64,000 nt of DNA from Streptococcus sp. SPS1 (GCF_030439915.1 NZ_JAQFJG010000001.1:297842-361841); one strand, 5' to 3'. Numbered from the stretch's first letter, positions 35,416 through 45,752 are shown. Notes: generated by a model from the sequence alone, not told the origin. Translations and numbers: made by a program.

Positions 35416-35437
35416 CTATTTAGATGTTTTTCTAAAT
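35416..35437. promoter_or_regulatory. SdpR-like operator 1
   Basis: TATTTAGA...TCTAAATA inverted repeat between the -10 box and the CPBP start codon, with the same half-sites as 35470-35497. Confidence 0.65.
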
Positions 35438-35440
35438 AAC

Positions 35441-35468
35441 ATTATACACCTTTCTATTCTAAACACAA
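35441..35468 (-). promoter_or_regulatory. Promoter of CPBP-SdpR-SdpI operon
   Basis: Minus strand TTGTGT (35468-35463), 16 bases, TATAAT (35446-35441). It is bracketed by the two inverted repeats, an arrangement expected for tight autorepression. Confidence 0.75.
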
Positions 35469-35469
35469 G

Positions 35470-35497
35470 AACTATTTAGATTTTTTTCTAAATAGTT
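35470..35497. promoter_or_regulatory. SdpR-like operator 2
   Basis: AACTATTTAGA and TCTAAATAGTT form perfect 11-bp arms around six T residues, just upstream of the -35 box. Confidence 0.7.
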
Positions 35498-35534
35498 TGG
35501 GGGATTTTTATTTTCTCATGATAAAGTCTAAAGA

Positions 35535-35568
35535 GTGATTTTTCAAACCATACGTTGGGGAAATAGAC
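35535..35568 (+). repeat. 34-bp direct repeat, right copy
   Basis: Identical to 33524-33557. It ends 50 bases before the exoA start, upstream of that gene's likely -10 (TATAAT, 35579-35584). Confidence 0.95.
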
Positions 35569-35617
35569 CTTTTTTTGGTATAATAAAATCTATAATCTGA
35601 ATGAAAAAGGTAACTTT

Positions 35618-36445
35618 ATGAAACTTATCTCATGGAATATTGATTCCCTCAATGCTGCCCTAACTAGTGACTCAGCTCGCGCGAAATTGTCCCAAGAAGT
35701 CCTACAAACCTTGGTCGCTGAAAATGCTGATATCATTGCTATCCAAGAAACCAAACTTTCTACCAAGGGGCCTACAAAGAAACACTTGGAAATTTTAGAA
35801 GAACTCTTCCCAGGCTACGAAAATACGTGGCGCTCTTCCCAAGAACCTGCCCGTAAAGGCTATGCTGGAACCATGTTCCTATATAAGAAAGAACTCACAC
35901 CCACTGTCACTTTCCCAGAAATCGGTGCCCCTTCTACCATGGACTTGGAAGGCCGCATCATCACCTTGGAATTTGATAAATTTTTCGTGACCCAAGTTTA
36001 CACTCCAAACGCTGGCGACGGCCTCAAACGCTTGGAAGAACGTCAAGTCTGGGATGTCAAATATGCGGAGTATTTGGCTGAACTAGACAAAGAAAAACCA
36101 GTCCTTGCGACCGGTGACTACAACGTAGCCCACAATGAAATCGACCTTGCAAATCCTGCTAGCAACCGCCGTTCACCTGGATTTACCGACGAAGAACGTG
36201 CTGGATTTACCAACCTTTTGGCAACTGGATTTACCGACACCTTCCGCCATATTCATGGCGATGTTCCAGAACACTACACTTGGTGGGCACAGCGCAGCAA
36301 GACTTCTAAAATCAACAATACAGGCTGGAGAATCGACTACTGGCTCACAAGTAACCGTCTCGCAGACAAGGTCACTAAATCTGATATGATTGACTCAGGA
36401 GCTCGCCAAGACCATACACCGATTGTCATGGAGATTGAGCTCTAA
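35618..36445 (+). CDS. exoA: Exodeoxyribonuclease III / AP endonuclease
   Basis: A 275-residue Mg-dependent exonuclease III-family enzyme of base excision repair, as characterised in pneumococcus (ExoA). Seen: KLISWNIDSLNAAL (metal-site Asn), IIAIQETKL (Glu), QVYTPNAGDGLKRLEERQVWD, TGDYNVAHNEIDL (Asp and Asn), and the terminal SGARQDHTPIVM with the catalytic Asp-His. The ATG follows a GGTAAC leader. The VOC gene follows by 11 bases. Confidence 0.96.
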   Translation: MKLISWNIDSLNAALTSDSARAKLSQEVLQTLVAENADIIAIQETKLSTKGPTKKHLEILEELFPGYENTWRSSQEPARKGYAGTMFLYKKELTPTVTFPEIGAPSTMDLEGRIITLEFDKFFVTQVYTPNAGDGLKRLEERQVWDVKYAEYLAELDKEKPVLATGDYNVAHNEIDLANPASNRRSPGFTDEERAGFTNLLATGFTDTFRHIHGDVPEHYTWWAQRSKTSKINNTGWRIDYWLTSNRLADKVTKSDMIDSGARQDHTPIVMEIEL

Positions 36446-36456
36446 GGAGAAAGCTA

Positions 36457-36843
36457 ATGGACTATCAATCTGTCATTCCTGAATTTGTAGTATCTGACCT
36501 CGAAAAGTCACGCCACTTCTACTGCGACTTGCTGGGATTTTCTGTCGAATACGAGCGTCCAGAGGAGAAATTTCTCTTCCTCTCACTTGAAGATTGCCAG
36601 CTTATGCTAGAAGAAGGCAGCGCAGAAGAATTAGCTCAGCTGACCTATCCTTTCGGCCGTGGTGTCAATATTTCCTTTGGCATAAAGGATGTTCCAAAAC
36701 TCTATCAAAAAGTGATGGAGGCAAACTATCCTATTTACCGTCCCTTAACCAAAAGAAAGTTTCGTGTTGGGGATCACTATATCTATCCTCATGAATTTGC
36801 GATTTTGGATCCAGATGGCTATTTTTTAAGATTTAGCGAGTAG
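36457..36843 (+). CDS. VOC-family (glyoxalase/bleomycin-resistance fold) protein
   Basis: A 128-residue vicinal-oxygen-chelate protein with two beta-alpha-beta-beta-beta units: VIPEFVVSDLEKSRHFYCDLLGF and INISFG-like GVNISFGIKDVPKLYQKVMEA, ending EFAILDPDGYFLRFSE with a conserved Glu. Such proteins bind drugs (bleomycin) or act as small metalloenzymes. AAGGAGAAAGCT precedes the ATG. Probably co-transcribed with exoA. Confidence 0.85.
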   Translation: MDYQSVIPEFVVSDLEKSRHFYCDLLGFSVEYERPEEKFLFLSLEDCQLMLEEGSAEELAQLTYPFGRGVNISFGIKDVPKLYQKVMEANYPIYRPLTKRKFRVGDHYIYPHEFAILDPDGYFLRFSE

Positions 36844-37024
36844 AATAATAAAGATTGGGAAAAAGTCTTTAAAGTTAGAGAAAGGTATATTGGCAGATCT
36901 TGAAAAATCTTGATAATATGCCTTTTATGATGGAAAAACCTTCTAAAGGTTAGCTTATAATTGAGAATTCGTCCATTTTTCTTCATTTTGTTCGTTTTTT
37001 TATTTCAAAACACTGATAAAATAT

Positions 37025-37053
37025 TTGATTTCTAAAGTTATTTAGTGTAAAAT
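37025..37053 (+). promoter_or_regulatory. xpt-pbuX promoter
   Basis: TTGATT (37025-37030), 17 bases, TAAAAT (37048-37053), ahead of the riboswitch. Between the VOC gene and this promoter (36844-37024) no gene or clear terminator was seen. Confidence 0.65.
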
Positions 37054-37094
37054 AAAAACATTGGCTCAAGCCTATTTGAAATTGAATATCATTT

Positions 37095-37234
37095 TACTTG
37101 TTTATGTCGTGAATTGGCACGACGTTTCTACAAGGTGCCGGAACACCTAACAATAAGTAAGTCAGCAGTGAGGTATGGTCGTTTTTGCCATGCCTATTTT
37201 GGGGACTTACTTAGAGATTAAGTAGGTCCTTTTT
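37095..37234 (+). promoter_or_regulatory. Guanine-type purine riboswitch with terminator
   Basis: The aptamer (about 37095-37158) shows P1 ACTTGTT/AATAAGT, P2 GTCGTG/CACGAC, the conserved J2/3 GTTTCTAC, and P3 AGGTG/CACCT. A cytosine in the J3/1 strand fits guanine/xanthine-type rather than adenine-type specificity. The expression platform is GGACTTACTTA/TAAGTAGGTCC plus a T-run (37203-37234), and the 3' side of P1 (AATAAGTAAGT) can pair with the terminator's 5' arm. Ligand binding would therefore turn xpt-pbuX off. Confidence 0.93.
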
Positions 37235-37296
37235 CTATTTCTTGCTAGAAACTATAAACAAGCAAATGGATTGGCTTTTAGACTTTAGGAGGTCTT

Positions 37297-37878
37297 ATGA
37301 AATTATTAGAAGAGCGCATCCTCAAGGATGGGCATATCTTGGGTGATAACATCCTAAAGGTGGATTCCTTCTTAACCCACCAAGTTGACTTTAGCTTGAT
37401 GCGAGAGATTGGTAAGGTTTTTGCGGAAAAATTCGCTGCTGCTGGCATTACCAAGGTCGTAACCATTGAAGCGTCAGGTATTGCTCCAGCCGTTTTTACA
37501 GCTGAAGCCTTAAACGTTCCCATGATTTTCGCTAAAAAAGCTAAAAACATCACTATGAACGAAGGTATCTTAACTGCCCAAGTTTACTCCTTTACCAAGC
37601 AAGTGACCAGCACTGTTTCTATCGCTGGAAAATTCCTCTCACCAGAGGACAAGGTCTTGATTATCGACGATTTCCTTGCTAATGGCCAAGCTGCTAAAGG
37701 CTTGATTCAAATCATCGAACAAGCTGGAGCCACAGTCGAAGCTATCGGTATTGTGATTGAAAAATCCTTCCAAGATGGCCGTGATTTGCTTGAAAAAGCA
37801 GGCTACCCTGTTCTATCACTCGCTCGTTTGGATCGTTTTGAAAATGGTCAAGTCGTATTTAAGGAGGCAGATCTCTAA
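37297..37878 (+). CDS. xpt: Xanthine phosphoribosyltransferase
   Basis: Converts xanthine to XMP with PRPP for purine salvage. The 193-residue type I PRTase has the N-terminal [12 protein letters not shown], substrate-binding [16 protein letters not shown], and the PRPP loop [23 protein letters not shown] precedes the ATG. Controlled by the upstream riboswitch; its stop overlaps the pbuX start (TAATG). Confidence 0.96.
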   Translation: MKLLEERILKDGHILGDNILKVDSFLTHQVDFSLMREIGKVFAEKFAAAGITKVVTIEASGIAPAVFTAEALNVPMIFAKKAKNITMNEGILTAQVYSFTKQVTSTVSIAGKFLSPEDKVLIIDDFLANGQAAKGLIQIIEQAGATVEAIGIVIEKSFQDGRDLLEKAGYPVLSLARLDRFENGQVVFKEADL

Positions 37879-39140
37879 TGCAAACTCAAGAAAAACATTC
37901 GCAAGCAGCCGTTCTTGGCTTGCAACACTTACTAGCCATGTACTCAGGATCCATCCTGGTTCCCATCATGATTGCGACAGCCCTTGGCTATTCAGCTGAG
38001 CAGTTGACCTACCTGATTTCTACAGATATCTTCATGTGTGGGGTGGCAACCTTCCTACAACTCCAACTCAACAAATACTTTGGTATTGGACTCCCAGTCG
38101 TTCTAGGAGTTGCTTTCCAGTCGGTCGCTCCCTTGATTATGATTGGGCAAAGCCATGGTAGTGGCGCTATGTTTGGTGCCCTTATCGCATCTGGTATTTA
38201 CGTGGTTCTTGTTTCAGGCATCTTTTCAAAAGTGGCCAATCTCTTCCCATCTATCGTAACAGGTTCTGTAATTACCACGATTGGTTTAACCTTGATTCCT
38301 GTCGCTATTGGAAATATGGGAAATAACGTTCCAGAGCCAACTGGTCAAAGTCTCTTGCTTGCCGCTATTACCGTTGTGATTATCCTCTTGATTAACATCT
38401 TTACCAAAGGATTTATCAAGTCTATCTCTATTTTGATTGGTCTGGTTGTTGGAACTGCCATTGCTGCTAGCATGGGCTTGGTTGACTTCTCTCCAGTTGC
38501 GGCAGCACCACTTGTCCATGTCCCAACTCCACTCTACTTTGGGATGCCAACCTTTGAAATCTCATCTATTGTCATGATGTGTATCATCGCAACAGTGTCT
38601 ATGGTTGAGTCTACTGGTGTTTATCTAGCCTTGTCTGACATCACAAAAGATCCGATCGACAGCACACGCCTGCGCAACGGTTACCGCGCAGAAGGTTTGG
38701 CCGTACTTCTCGGAGGAATCTTTAACACCTTCCCTTACACAGGATTTTCACAAAACGTTGGTTTGGTTAAACTGTCAGGTATCAAGACTCGCCTGCCAAT
38801 CTACTACGCTGCTGGTTTCCTGGTTCTCCTTGGACTCCTTCCTAAGTTTGGCGCCCTTGCTCAAATCATTCCAAGCCCTGTCCTCGGTGGTGCCATGCTG
38901 GTGATGTTTGGTTTTGTATCTATTCAAGGGATGCAAATCCTCGCCCGTGTTGACTTTGCTAACAATGAACATAACTTCCTTATCGCAGCAGTCTCCATCG
39001 CTGCAGGTGTCGGTCTAAATAACAGTAATCTCTTTGTCAGCATGCCGACAGCCTTCCAAATGTTCTTCTCAAACGGAATCGTCGTAGCCAGCCTACTTGC
39101 CATTGTTCTCAATGCAGTATTAAATCATAAAAAGAAATAA
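37878..39140 (+). CDS. pbuX: Xanthine permease (NCS2 family)
   Basis: A 420-residue nucleobase:cation symporter with about 14 membrane segments, importing xanthine. Family signs: QHLLAMYSGSILVPIMIA at the start, the substrate-site helix with ATVSMVESTGVYLALSDI (conserved Glu), NTFPYTGFSQNVGLV, and GAMLVMFGFV. Translationally coupled to xpt. A strong terminator follows. Confidence 0.95.
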   Translation: MQTQEKHSQAAVLGLQHLLAMYSGSILVPIMIATALGYSAEQLTYLISTDIFMCGVATFLQLQLNKYFGIGLPVVLGVAFQSVAPLIMIGQSHGSGAMFGALIASGIYVVLVSGIFSKVANLFPSIVTGSVITTIGLTLIPVAIGNMGNNVPEPTGQSLLLAAITVVIILLINIFTKGFIKSISILIGLVVGTAIAASMGLVDFSPVAAAPLVHVPTPLYFGMPTFEISSIVMMCIIATVSMVESTGVYLALSDITKDPIDSTRLRNGYRAEGLAVLLGGIFNTFPYTGFSQNVGLVKLSGIKTRLPIYYAAGFLVLLGLLPKFGALAQIIPSPVLGGAMLVMFGFVSIQGMQILARVDFANNEHNFLIAAVSIAAGVGLNNSNLFVSMPTAFQMFFSNGIVVASLLAIVLNAVLNHKKK

Positions 39141-39141
39141 G

Positions 39142-39166
39142 AAAAAGAGGTGTGAGCCTCTTTTTT
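39142..39166 (+). terminator. Terminator after pbuX
   Basis: AAAAAGAGG, loop TGTGAG, CCTCTTTTTT. It is symmetrical enough to also end the convergent R-M operon. Confidence 0.92.
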
Positions 39167-39185
39167 GTTTATAGCTAATGAACAA

Positions 39186-40094
39186 TTATTGTAAAAATAA
39201 ATCAGCTAAAAATCCTTCTCTTAACATCTCTAAATTGAATACATTCGTAATGTGACTAAATGCTTCTGCTAGTGGTAAGTGTGCTGTTTTCCATCCTTGA
39301 CCATCAGTAACCCAAACAAATTCAACATTGTCATCTGAAGTAACAACAAATTGACTGAGTTCAGTAAACTCTCCAGCAACCGCTTTTAATTTACTTCCTC
39401 CGCCGCCATAATAATTTGTTTCAATCAACCAAACCTTATGTTTTTCTCGGGAATAAACTGCAACATCAAATCTTCTTTCAGACTTATCAACAGGTACTTT
39501 AATCCCCCACTTATCTTTAATATATTGAGCTGTAGCTTGAGCTTTCCATTCTAATCTTTGTTCCTGAGAAATTTTTGCTACATGTCTCTCTAAAATCCCC
39601 TCCATCGTTGTTCCACTTCGGTTTTTTCGTGCATTGCTATCTAATCCAGTCTCCACTCCATAAACATAATCAACTAATGAACGATTAGCATGTTGTTGTA
39701 AAAAATTTAATAAGCCGGATTGCTCAATAAATTTCATGTAATCATCTATTCTACTAGTGTCTATCGTTTTGAAATCCAATTGTTCAAAAGACATATTATC
39801 GTTTTCATCTATTGTTAAAACATCTAAAACTTTATCACGACTTGCAATCAAGCTAGGAATTGCTTTTAACAAATTAGGTTGTTTAGTGAATAGGTATAAT
39901 GCATCTGAATAGATATCATCTTTACCAATTAAGTAGTTTAAAGTATTCAACTCTAGTTCATACTTCTTTGTCTCACGATCAACTTTCTCCCAATTTACAT
40001 AATACTCAGGAGTTCTGTTGGTAATTGAGAGAGTATTTAAAAAATTTTGTAATCTATCTTCTGATGATGAAGAAATGTAACTATTAAAATCCAT
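39186..40094 (-). CDS. DpnII/MboI-family type II restriction endonuclease
   Basis: A 302-residue endonuclease expected to cut GATC. It shares with DpnII the blocks LDSNARKNRSGTTME (about residues 151-165), RRFDVAV at 207-213 with a catalytic Asp, the following Glu in WLIETNYYGGGGSKL (Glu225), and WVTDGQGWKTA at 261-271. It is clearly divergent from the pneumococcal DpnII protein, closer in layout to LlaDCHI/SsuDAT1I-type enzymes (family knowledge). It is last of a four-gene R-M operon occupying the dpn site between pbuX and galT. Confidence 0.88.
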   Translation of the reverse strand: MDFNSYISSSSEDRLQNFLNTLSITNRTPEYYVNWEKVDRETKKYELELNTLNYLIGKDDIYSDALYLFTKQPNLLKAIPSLIASRDKVLDVLTIDENDNMSFEQLDFKTIDTSRIDDYMKFIEQSGLLNFLQQHANRSLVDYVYGVETGLDSNARKNRSGTTMEGILERHVAKISQEQRLEWKAQATAQYIKDKWGIKVPVDKSERRFDVAVYSREKHKVWLIETNYYGGGGSKLKAVAGEFTELSQFVVTSDDNVEFVWVTDGQGWKTAHLPLAEAFSHITNVFNLEMLREGFLADLFLQ

Positions 40095-40108
40095 AATTCA
40101 CCTTGTAA

Positions 40109-40681
40109 TTAAAATAAACCAAAAAATGTCATGTCGTATTCATCAAGCATTATTTTGATGCCATCCCCTCGTAACATTTCAAAAGTATCACGATATTTAT
40201 CTTGACCAAAAAAACTTTTATTTCCAACAAATATGAATTGCACAGAAAATGGTTCACCCTCTTGCACACTATCTAACAAACGTTGATAAATACGTCTTTT
40301 ATTGCCAAAGCCCAGTAGTTTTTCATCAACACTTCCTTCGCTTTCCTGCCATTTTTTCTCAACTATATAAACTGTATGATTTTCAAAATTTATAAATACT
40401 TCATCTGGTTTCCATTGTTTAGAATTGGTATTCTTAATACCCAATTCTTTCAAAAAATCATAAAATCTATATTGAGGCATAATTTTACCAATGATTTCTT
40501 CTTCCCCAACTCTAAAAACTTCAAAGCCTTTTGTTGCTTTTCTATCTTTGAAATCTATTTCTTTAACTTCATATCCTGGAAGGGAATCTACTAATTCCGA
40601 AAAATCAGTATCTCTTTCAAATTTCAAACCATTAGTTGTCGTTTTGGCTCCTCCTCCATGTTTATTTGGTTTTCTAGCCAT
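40109..40681 (-). CDS. PD-(D/E)XK nuclease, second restriction endonuclease of the R-M operon
   Basis: A 190-residue protein unrelated to the DpnII-type neighbour. It has a clear PD-(D/E)XK site: Pro92-Asp93 in WKPDEVFINF and Glu108-x-Lys110 in VYIVEKKWQ, followed by a basic GNKRRIYQRLL helix. The S. suis SsuDAT1I system also carries two methyltransferases and two isoschizomeric endonucleases, so this is probably the smaller GATC endonuclease (inference). GGAGG precedes the ATG by six bases; it overlaps the dpnA-like gene by eight. Confidence 0.75.
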   Translation of the reverse strand: MARKPNKHGGGAKTTTNGLKFERDTDFSELVDSLPGYEVKEIDFKDRKATKGFEVFRVGEEEIIGKIMPQYRFYDFLKELGIKNTNSKQWKPDEVFINFENHTVYIVEKKWQESEGSVDEKLLGFGNKRRIYQRLLDSVQEGEPFSVQFIFVGNKSFFGQDKYRDTFEMLRGDGIKIMLDEYDMTFFGLF

Positions 40682-41441
40682 AGTTTTCCTCCTCTAATCT
40701 TCTTCTAGCTATCTTCAAATATTCTTTTTCAGCATCGATACCTATAAATCTTCTACCTAATCGCTTCGCAACAACACCCGTAGTGCCACTACCGACAAAT
40801 GGGTCTAGAATATAGTCACCCTCTTTAGTGGAGGCTAAAATAATGCGTTCTAACAAATACTCTGGTTTTTGAGTTGGATGTTTCCCAGCCCATTTTTCAA
40901 CTTTCTTTGTTAAAGAACCGGTCCAGACATCTTTCATTTGTTTTCCATCATTCAATTCTTTCATTAAATCATAATTGTAATAATGACGAGCTTTTTTATC
41001 ATTTTTTCTGGCCCATAAAATGGTTTCAGTAGAATGGGTAAAATAACGACAAGATAAATTGGGGGCAGGGTTTGTTTTCTGCCAAGTAATATTATTCAGA
41101 ATTTTAAAACCTTCTTGCTCTAATGCCATTCCAACTGAGTATATGTTGTGCAAACTCCCTGAAATCCAAATAGTCCCATTAGGCTTCAAAACTTCTTTTG
41201 CTAAACGAATCCATTTACGATTGAATTCGTGCTTTTCCTCAAAGGAAGAAATCTTATCCCAGTCACCTTTATCTACAGATACAACCTGTCCCCCAGAATT
41301 TGATATACCACCGTTACTCAAAAAATATGGAGGATCAGCAAAAATCATGTCCATGCTTTCTGGTTTCATTTTCGATAATAACTTAAACGTATCTGCATGA
41401 ACAAGAATCATTTTATCTTTATTATAGTATGGTTTTGTCAT
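40674..41441 (-). CDS. dpnA: DpnA-like adenine methyltransferase (second GATC methylase)
   Basis: A 255-residue N6-adenine methyltransferase of the beta class: catalytic DPPY in MIFADPPYFLS comes first, and the SAM-binding FVGSGTTG lies near the C-terminus. In the DpnII system DpnA also methylates single-stranded DNA, allowing incoming transformed plasmid DNA to survive. The ATG at 41441 has GGAGG seven bases upstream; a frame-open ATG at 41477, inside the dpnM-like gene, lacks a Shine-Dalgarno. Confidence 0.88.
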   Translation of the reverse strand: MTKPYYNKDKMILVHADTFKLLSKMKPESMDMIFADPPYFLSNGGISNSGGQVVSVDKGDWDKISSFEEKHEFNRKWIRLAKEVLKPNGTIWISGSLHNIYSVGMALEQEGFKILNNITWQKTNPAPNLSCRYFTHSTETILWARKNDKKARHYYNYDLMKELNDGKQMKDVWTGSLTKKVEKWAGKHPTQKPEYLLERIILASTKEGDYILDPFVGSGTTGVVAKRLGRRFIGIDAEKEYLKIARRRLEEENYG

Positions 41442-41466
41442 TAAAACACCTCCATACTTATATTCG

Positions 41467-42366
<900 letters not shown>

Positions 42367-42477
42367 CTACCACATTACTAAATTTTCTATTTTAGAATTA
42401 AATCATATCAATACCAAAAAATGAGTAAGGCAAATTTTATAAATTCCAAAATTAACCTCACTCTATTAAATTACTCT

Positions 42478-42882
42478 CTATATCCTCACCTGTCTTTCTT
42501 CTGACCTCTGGCCTGTGACAAACATGGTAAAGGTTGCTTTACAGACATTTCTGCCATCTTGATTAGTGATATCGACATCCACGACACAAGTTGTGCGACC
42601 TTGATGGACACATTCTCCTTTTATTGTCAATACATCATCAAGTTTTCCTGCCTTGAGGTAGTTGATAGAAGATTGGAGTGTCACTCCATCAAGTCCCAGA
42701 GATATGAGCACCAAACCACTAATCTGGTCGCAAAGGGTAAAGAGATAGCCACCATGGGCATAGCCATAGTAGTTGAGCGACGAGTTCACTACTTTCGTCG
42801 TCACCACAACGTGACCATCTCTCATTTGTTCAATTTCGTAATTTTCAAAGGCAGATATAGCGTCAAAATGAAAATCTTTCAT
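42478..42882 (-). CDS. PaaI-family hotdog thioesterase
   Basis: A 134-residue hotdog-fold acyl-CoA thioesterase. NYYGYAHGGYLFTLCDQ is the family active-site helix (His-Gly-Gly with an acidic residue), followed by SSINYLKAGKLDDVLTI and CVHQGRTTCVVDVDI. The ATG at 42882 has AGGAGG five bases upstream; seven earlier in-frame codons lie across that Shine-Dalgarno. It forms the right border of the dpn-site cassette. 42355-42477 holds no gene. Confidence 0.88.
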   Translation of the reverse strand: MKDFHFDAISAFENYEIEQMRDGHVVVTTKVVNSSLNYYGYAHGGYLFTLCDQISGLVLISLGLDGVTLQSSINYLKAGKLDDVLTIKGECVHQGRTTCVVDVDITNQDGRNVCKATFTMFVTGQRSEERQVRI

Positions 42883-42951
42883 CGTTTCCTCCTGATATTT
42901 CAAACGACACTATGATACTACTTTTTATAGGACTGTGCAAGGAGAAAGCTC

Positions 42952-44433
42952 CTAGTCTGGTAAAATTCCGACCTGCTCCACAAAGCGCATAAAGGCTGTC
43001 TGTCCTTGTTCTGTCTGCTTATAGACTCCTGCATCCTCAAGCACACGTGCAAAGATAGCCCCAACAGAGTCCTTGACGATTTTAAGGGCTTTTTCTTTAT
43101 CTGTTAGGTCTGGATATTGAGCTCTAAGTTGGTCTGCCCATTCCTGATGATAATCAGCAACTGTAACAGCTTCTCCCACAAGATAGCTAGCGACTTGCTC
43201 TACTTCTTCTTTCAAACGTGGTGGCAAGATTGCCAAGCCCATGACCTCAATCAAGCCGATATTTTCCTTCTTGATATGTTGGACATCCTTGTGAGGATGA
43301 TAGATGCCATCAGGATGTTCTGGTGATGTTTGATTATCTCGTAAAACCAAGTCCAACTCAAACTGGCCATCGCGTTTACGGGCTATAGGTGTGATGGTAT
43401 GATGCGGTGTCCCGTCTGTTTCTGCCAAAATCTGCACTGCAAGATCTGAATACTGACGCCATTCCTGCAAAATCTTATCAGCCAAGTTGATCAAATCCTC
43501 TTTGGAATCCGAAGTCAAACGCAACACTGACATTGGCCACTTGACAATCCCAGCCTTGACCTGCTCAAAACCAGTAAAAGAGAAAGTCTTTTGCAAGGGA
43601 GCCAATTCCATAGGAAATACGTGACGACCTCCCTGATAGTGATCATGAGTTAGAATAGAGCCCCCCACAATCGGCAGGTCGGCATTAGATCCAGCAAAAT
43701 ATCCTGGAAACTGCTCTACGATAGCCAGCAGGCGTTCAAAGCTCTGACGACTAATGGCCATGGGACGATGCTGGCCATCTAAAAAGATACAATGCTCATT
43801 AAAATAAGCATAGGGCGAATACTGGAACCCCCACTCCTGACCAGCCATTTCAAAACGGATAATACGGTGATTGCTGCGAGCTGGGTGGTTGACCCGACCA
43901 TGGTAACCCTCATTCTCTAAACAAAGTTGACACTGAGGATAATTACTAGCTTGCACCAACTTGGCTGCCGCAATCTCTTTGGGATCCTTTTCAGGCTTAG
44001 AGAGGTTGATGGTAATTTCAAGTTCACCGTAATCAGATGGAACACGATAAGCAATATTTTTTGCAATGGCCTTAAGTTTAATGTAGTCATTTTTCTGACT
44101 GAGTTGGTAAAAATCCTCTATCGCCTGCTCTGGTGACTGGGCATAGGTTGCCCAAAAGTCACGATTGACCTGACTTGGACAAGGGGTCACCAAGTCCATC
44201 AGTTCAGCACCAAGGATTTCACGCGCAGTCTGACTATCCTCAATCGTCTCTAATCGAACGGCTTCCTCAACCAGCTGGTCCTTGAGGTCAATCAATTTAT
44301 CCAGATTGGTCTCAACTTCCAAAACACCTTCTCCCACTCGAGCCAAAACACGATTGGTCAGATAGATTCGATCCATTTCCTCAAATGAACTTTCAGCAAT
44401 AACGTGTGTTACAAATTTATCTACTAAGGTCAC
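42952..44433 (-). CDS. galT: UDP-glucose--hexose-1-phosphate uridylyltransferase (class II)
   Basis: Leloir pathway enzyme exchanging UMP between UDP-glucose and galactose-1-phosphate. The 493-residue firmicute class II form; the active-site region is [13 protein letters not shown], with [13 protein letters not shown] upstream. The start is GTG at 44433 with AGGAGG seven bases upstream. It follows galK by 18 bases in the galKT operon. Confidence 0.95.
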   Translation of the reverse strand: MTLVDKFVTHVIAESSFEEMDRIYLTNRVLARVGEGVLEVETNLDKLIDLKDQLVEEAVRLETIEDSQTAREILGAELMDLVTPCPSQVNRDFWATYAQSPEQAIEDFYQLSQKNDYIKLKAIAKNIAYRVPSDYGELEITINLSKPEKDPKEIAAAKLVQASNYPQCQLCLENEGYHGRVNHPARSNHRIIRFEMAGQEWGFQYSPYAYFNEHCIFLDGQHRPMAISRQSFERLLAIVEQFPGYFAGSNADLPIVGGSILTHDHYQGGRHVFPMELAPLQKTFSFTGFEQVKAGIVKWPMSVLRLTSDSKEDLINLADKILQEWRQYSDLAVQILAETDGTPHHTITPIARKRDGQFELDLVLRDNQTSPEHPDGIYHPHKDVQHIKKENIGLIEVMGLAILPPRLKEEVEQVASYLVGEAVTVADYHQEWADQLRAQYPDLTDKEKALKIVKDSVGAIFARVLEDAGVYKQTEQGQTAFMRFVEQVGILPD

Positions 44434-44451
44434 TATAGAGCCTCCTTTTGA

Positions 44452-45630
44452 CTAGTCAAGGACGCGAGTGCCACCTGCAACTTCAGCGATATAGAAGCTT
44501 GGAGCGTAGCCAACTACTTCTTCGTAATGCTTGCCTACAGCTTCTTTAAAGGCATCAACAGCATCTTTTTGCACCAAAGCAATGGCACATCCGCCAAAAC
44601 CTGCCCCTGTCATACGAGCACCGAGAACACCTTCTTGTGCCCAAGCTGTGTGAACAAGAGTATCCAATTCCAAACCAGTTACTTCATAATCATGCTCCAG
44701 AGAAATGTGAGACGCATTCATCAAGCGACCAAATGTTTCCAAATCTCCTGCTTGAAGGGCTGATTGAGCTTTAAGGGTACGTTGGTTTTCAAGCACAGCA
44801 TGGCGAGCACGTTTCAAACGATTTTCATCTTTAATCAGATAGCTGTATTGGTCAAAGGCCCACTCATCCAATTCACCCAAGGTCTGAATATCTAAAGCTG
44901 CTTGCAATTCTTCCACTGCCTTTTCACACTCAGCACGGCGTTCATTGTATTTAGAGTCCGCCAATTCACGGCGTTTGTTAGTGTTCATGATAACAACGAC
45001 ATTGTCCTTCAAATCAAGTGGCACCAAGTCGTATTCTAAAGTATTGGTATCTAGGTAAATTGCACGTTGGTCAGCTCCCATACCAATAGCAAATTGGTCC
45101 ATAATGCCAGAGTTGACTCCGATAAAGTTGTTTTCTGTTTGTTTTCCGATTTTAACCAAATCGAGACGCTCTAATTTTAAATCAAAGAGATGCTCTGCCA
45201 CGACCCCTGTCAAGAGTTCCAAGGATGCTGAAGAAGACAAACCAGCACCATTTGGGATATTCCCATAAACATAAAAATCAAAACCTTTATCAATCACGTG
45301 CCCAGCTTCTTGCAAGAAATGAAGAACCCCTTTTGGATAGTTAGTCCAGCTGTGCTCTTTTTCAAACTTGAGATCAGCAAGAGGAACTTCGATGATGCCT
45401 TTGTCCTCAAAGTTAGCTGAGTAGAAACGCAAGACTTGGTCGTCACGCTTGCGCGCTGCACCGTAAGTTCCCAAGGAAATAGCAGCAGGAAAAACGTGCC
45501 CGCCATTGTAGTCCGTGTGTTCACCAATCAAATTGATACGACCTGGTGAAAAGAAGGTTTGGTCTGCTTCTTGACCAAAAACGGCAAGAAAGTCTTTACG
45601 AAGGGCTTCAGCAGTAAGATGTTGTGTCAT
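44452..45630 (-). CDS. galK: Galactokinase
   Basis: GHMP kinase phosphorylating galactose at C1. The 392 residues include the galactokinase signature [15 protein letters not shown], the ATP loop [14 protein letters not shown], and [16 protein letters not shown] near the C-terminus. AAAGGAG precedes the ATG. First gene of galKT, divergent from galR; its promoter carries a cre site and lies next to a GalR-type operator. Confidence 0.96.
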   Translation of the reverse strand: MTQHLTAEALRKDFLAVFGQEADQTFFSPGRINLIGEHTDYNGGHVFPAAISLGTYGAARKRDDQVLRFYSANFEDKGIIEVPLADLKFEKEHSWTNYPKGVLHFLQEAGHVIDKGFDFYVYGNIPNGAGLSSSASLELLTGVVAEHLFDLKLERLDLVKIGKQTENNFIGVNSGIMDQFAIGMGADQRAIYLDTNTLEYDLVPLDLKDNVVVIMNTNKRRELADSKYNERRAECEKAVEELQAALDIQTLGELDEWAFDQYSYLIKDENRLKRARHAVLENQRTLKAQSALQAGDLETFGRLMNASHISLEHDYEVTGLELDTLVHTAWAQEGVLGARMTGAGFGGCAIALVQKDAVDAFKEAVGKHYEEVVGYAPSFYIAEVAGGTRVLD

Positions 45631-45669
45631 ATGAATTCTCCTTTGACTGTCCGTTAAGCCACCTTAACG

Positions 45670-45715
45670 TGTAATCGTTTTCTTCTATTGTATCCAAGGC
45701 TTTTACCAAGGTCAA
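45670..45715 (-). promoter_or_regulatory. galK promoter with downstream cre
   Basis: Minus strand TTGACC (45715-45710), 17 bases, TACAAT (45692-45687). Just downstream, AGAAAACGATTACA (45683-45670) matches the CcpA cre consensus at 13 of 14 positions, in a roadblock position. Confidence 0.8.
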
Positions 45716-45730
45716 TCCTTTTTACTAAAG

Positions 45731-45752
45731 TTTTACTAAACAATCGGTAAAA
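45731..45752. promoter_or_regulatory. GalR operator candidate
   Basis: TTTTAC (45731-45736) and GTAAAA (45747-45752) form an inverted repeat upstream of both divergent promoters. A further TTTTACTAAA half-site stands just to the left (45720-45729). Confidence 0.6.

Noticed and set aside
33524..35568. IS element or prophage explanation for the 34-bp repeats
   Set aside because: No transposase, integrase, terminal inverted repeat or short target duplication was found inside or at the edges.
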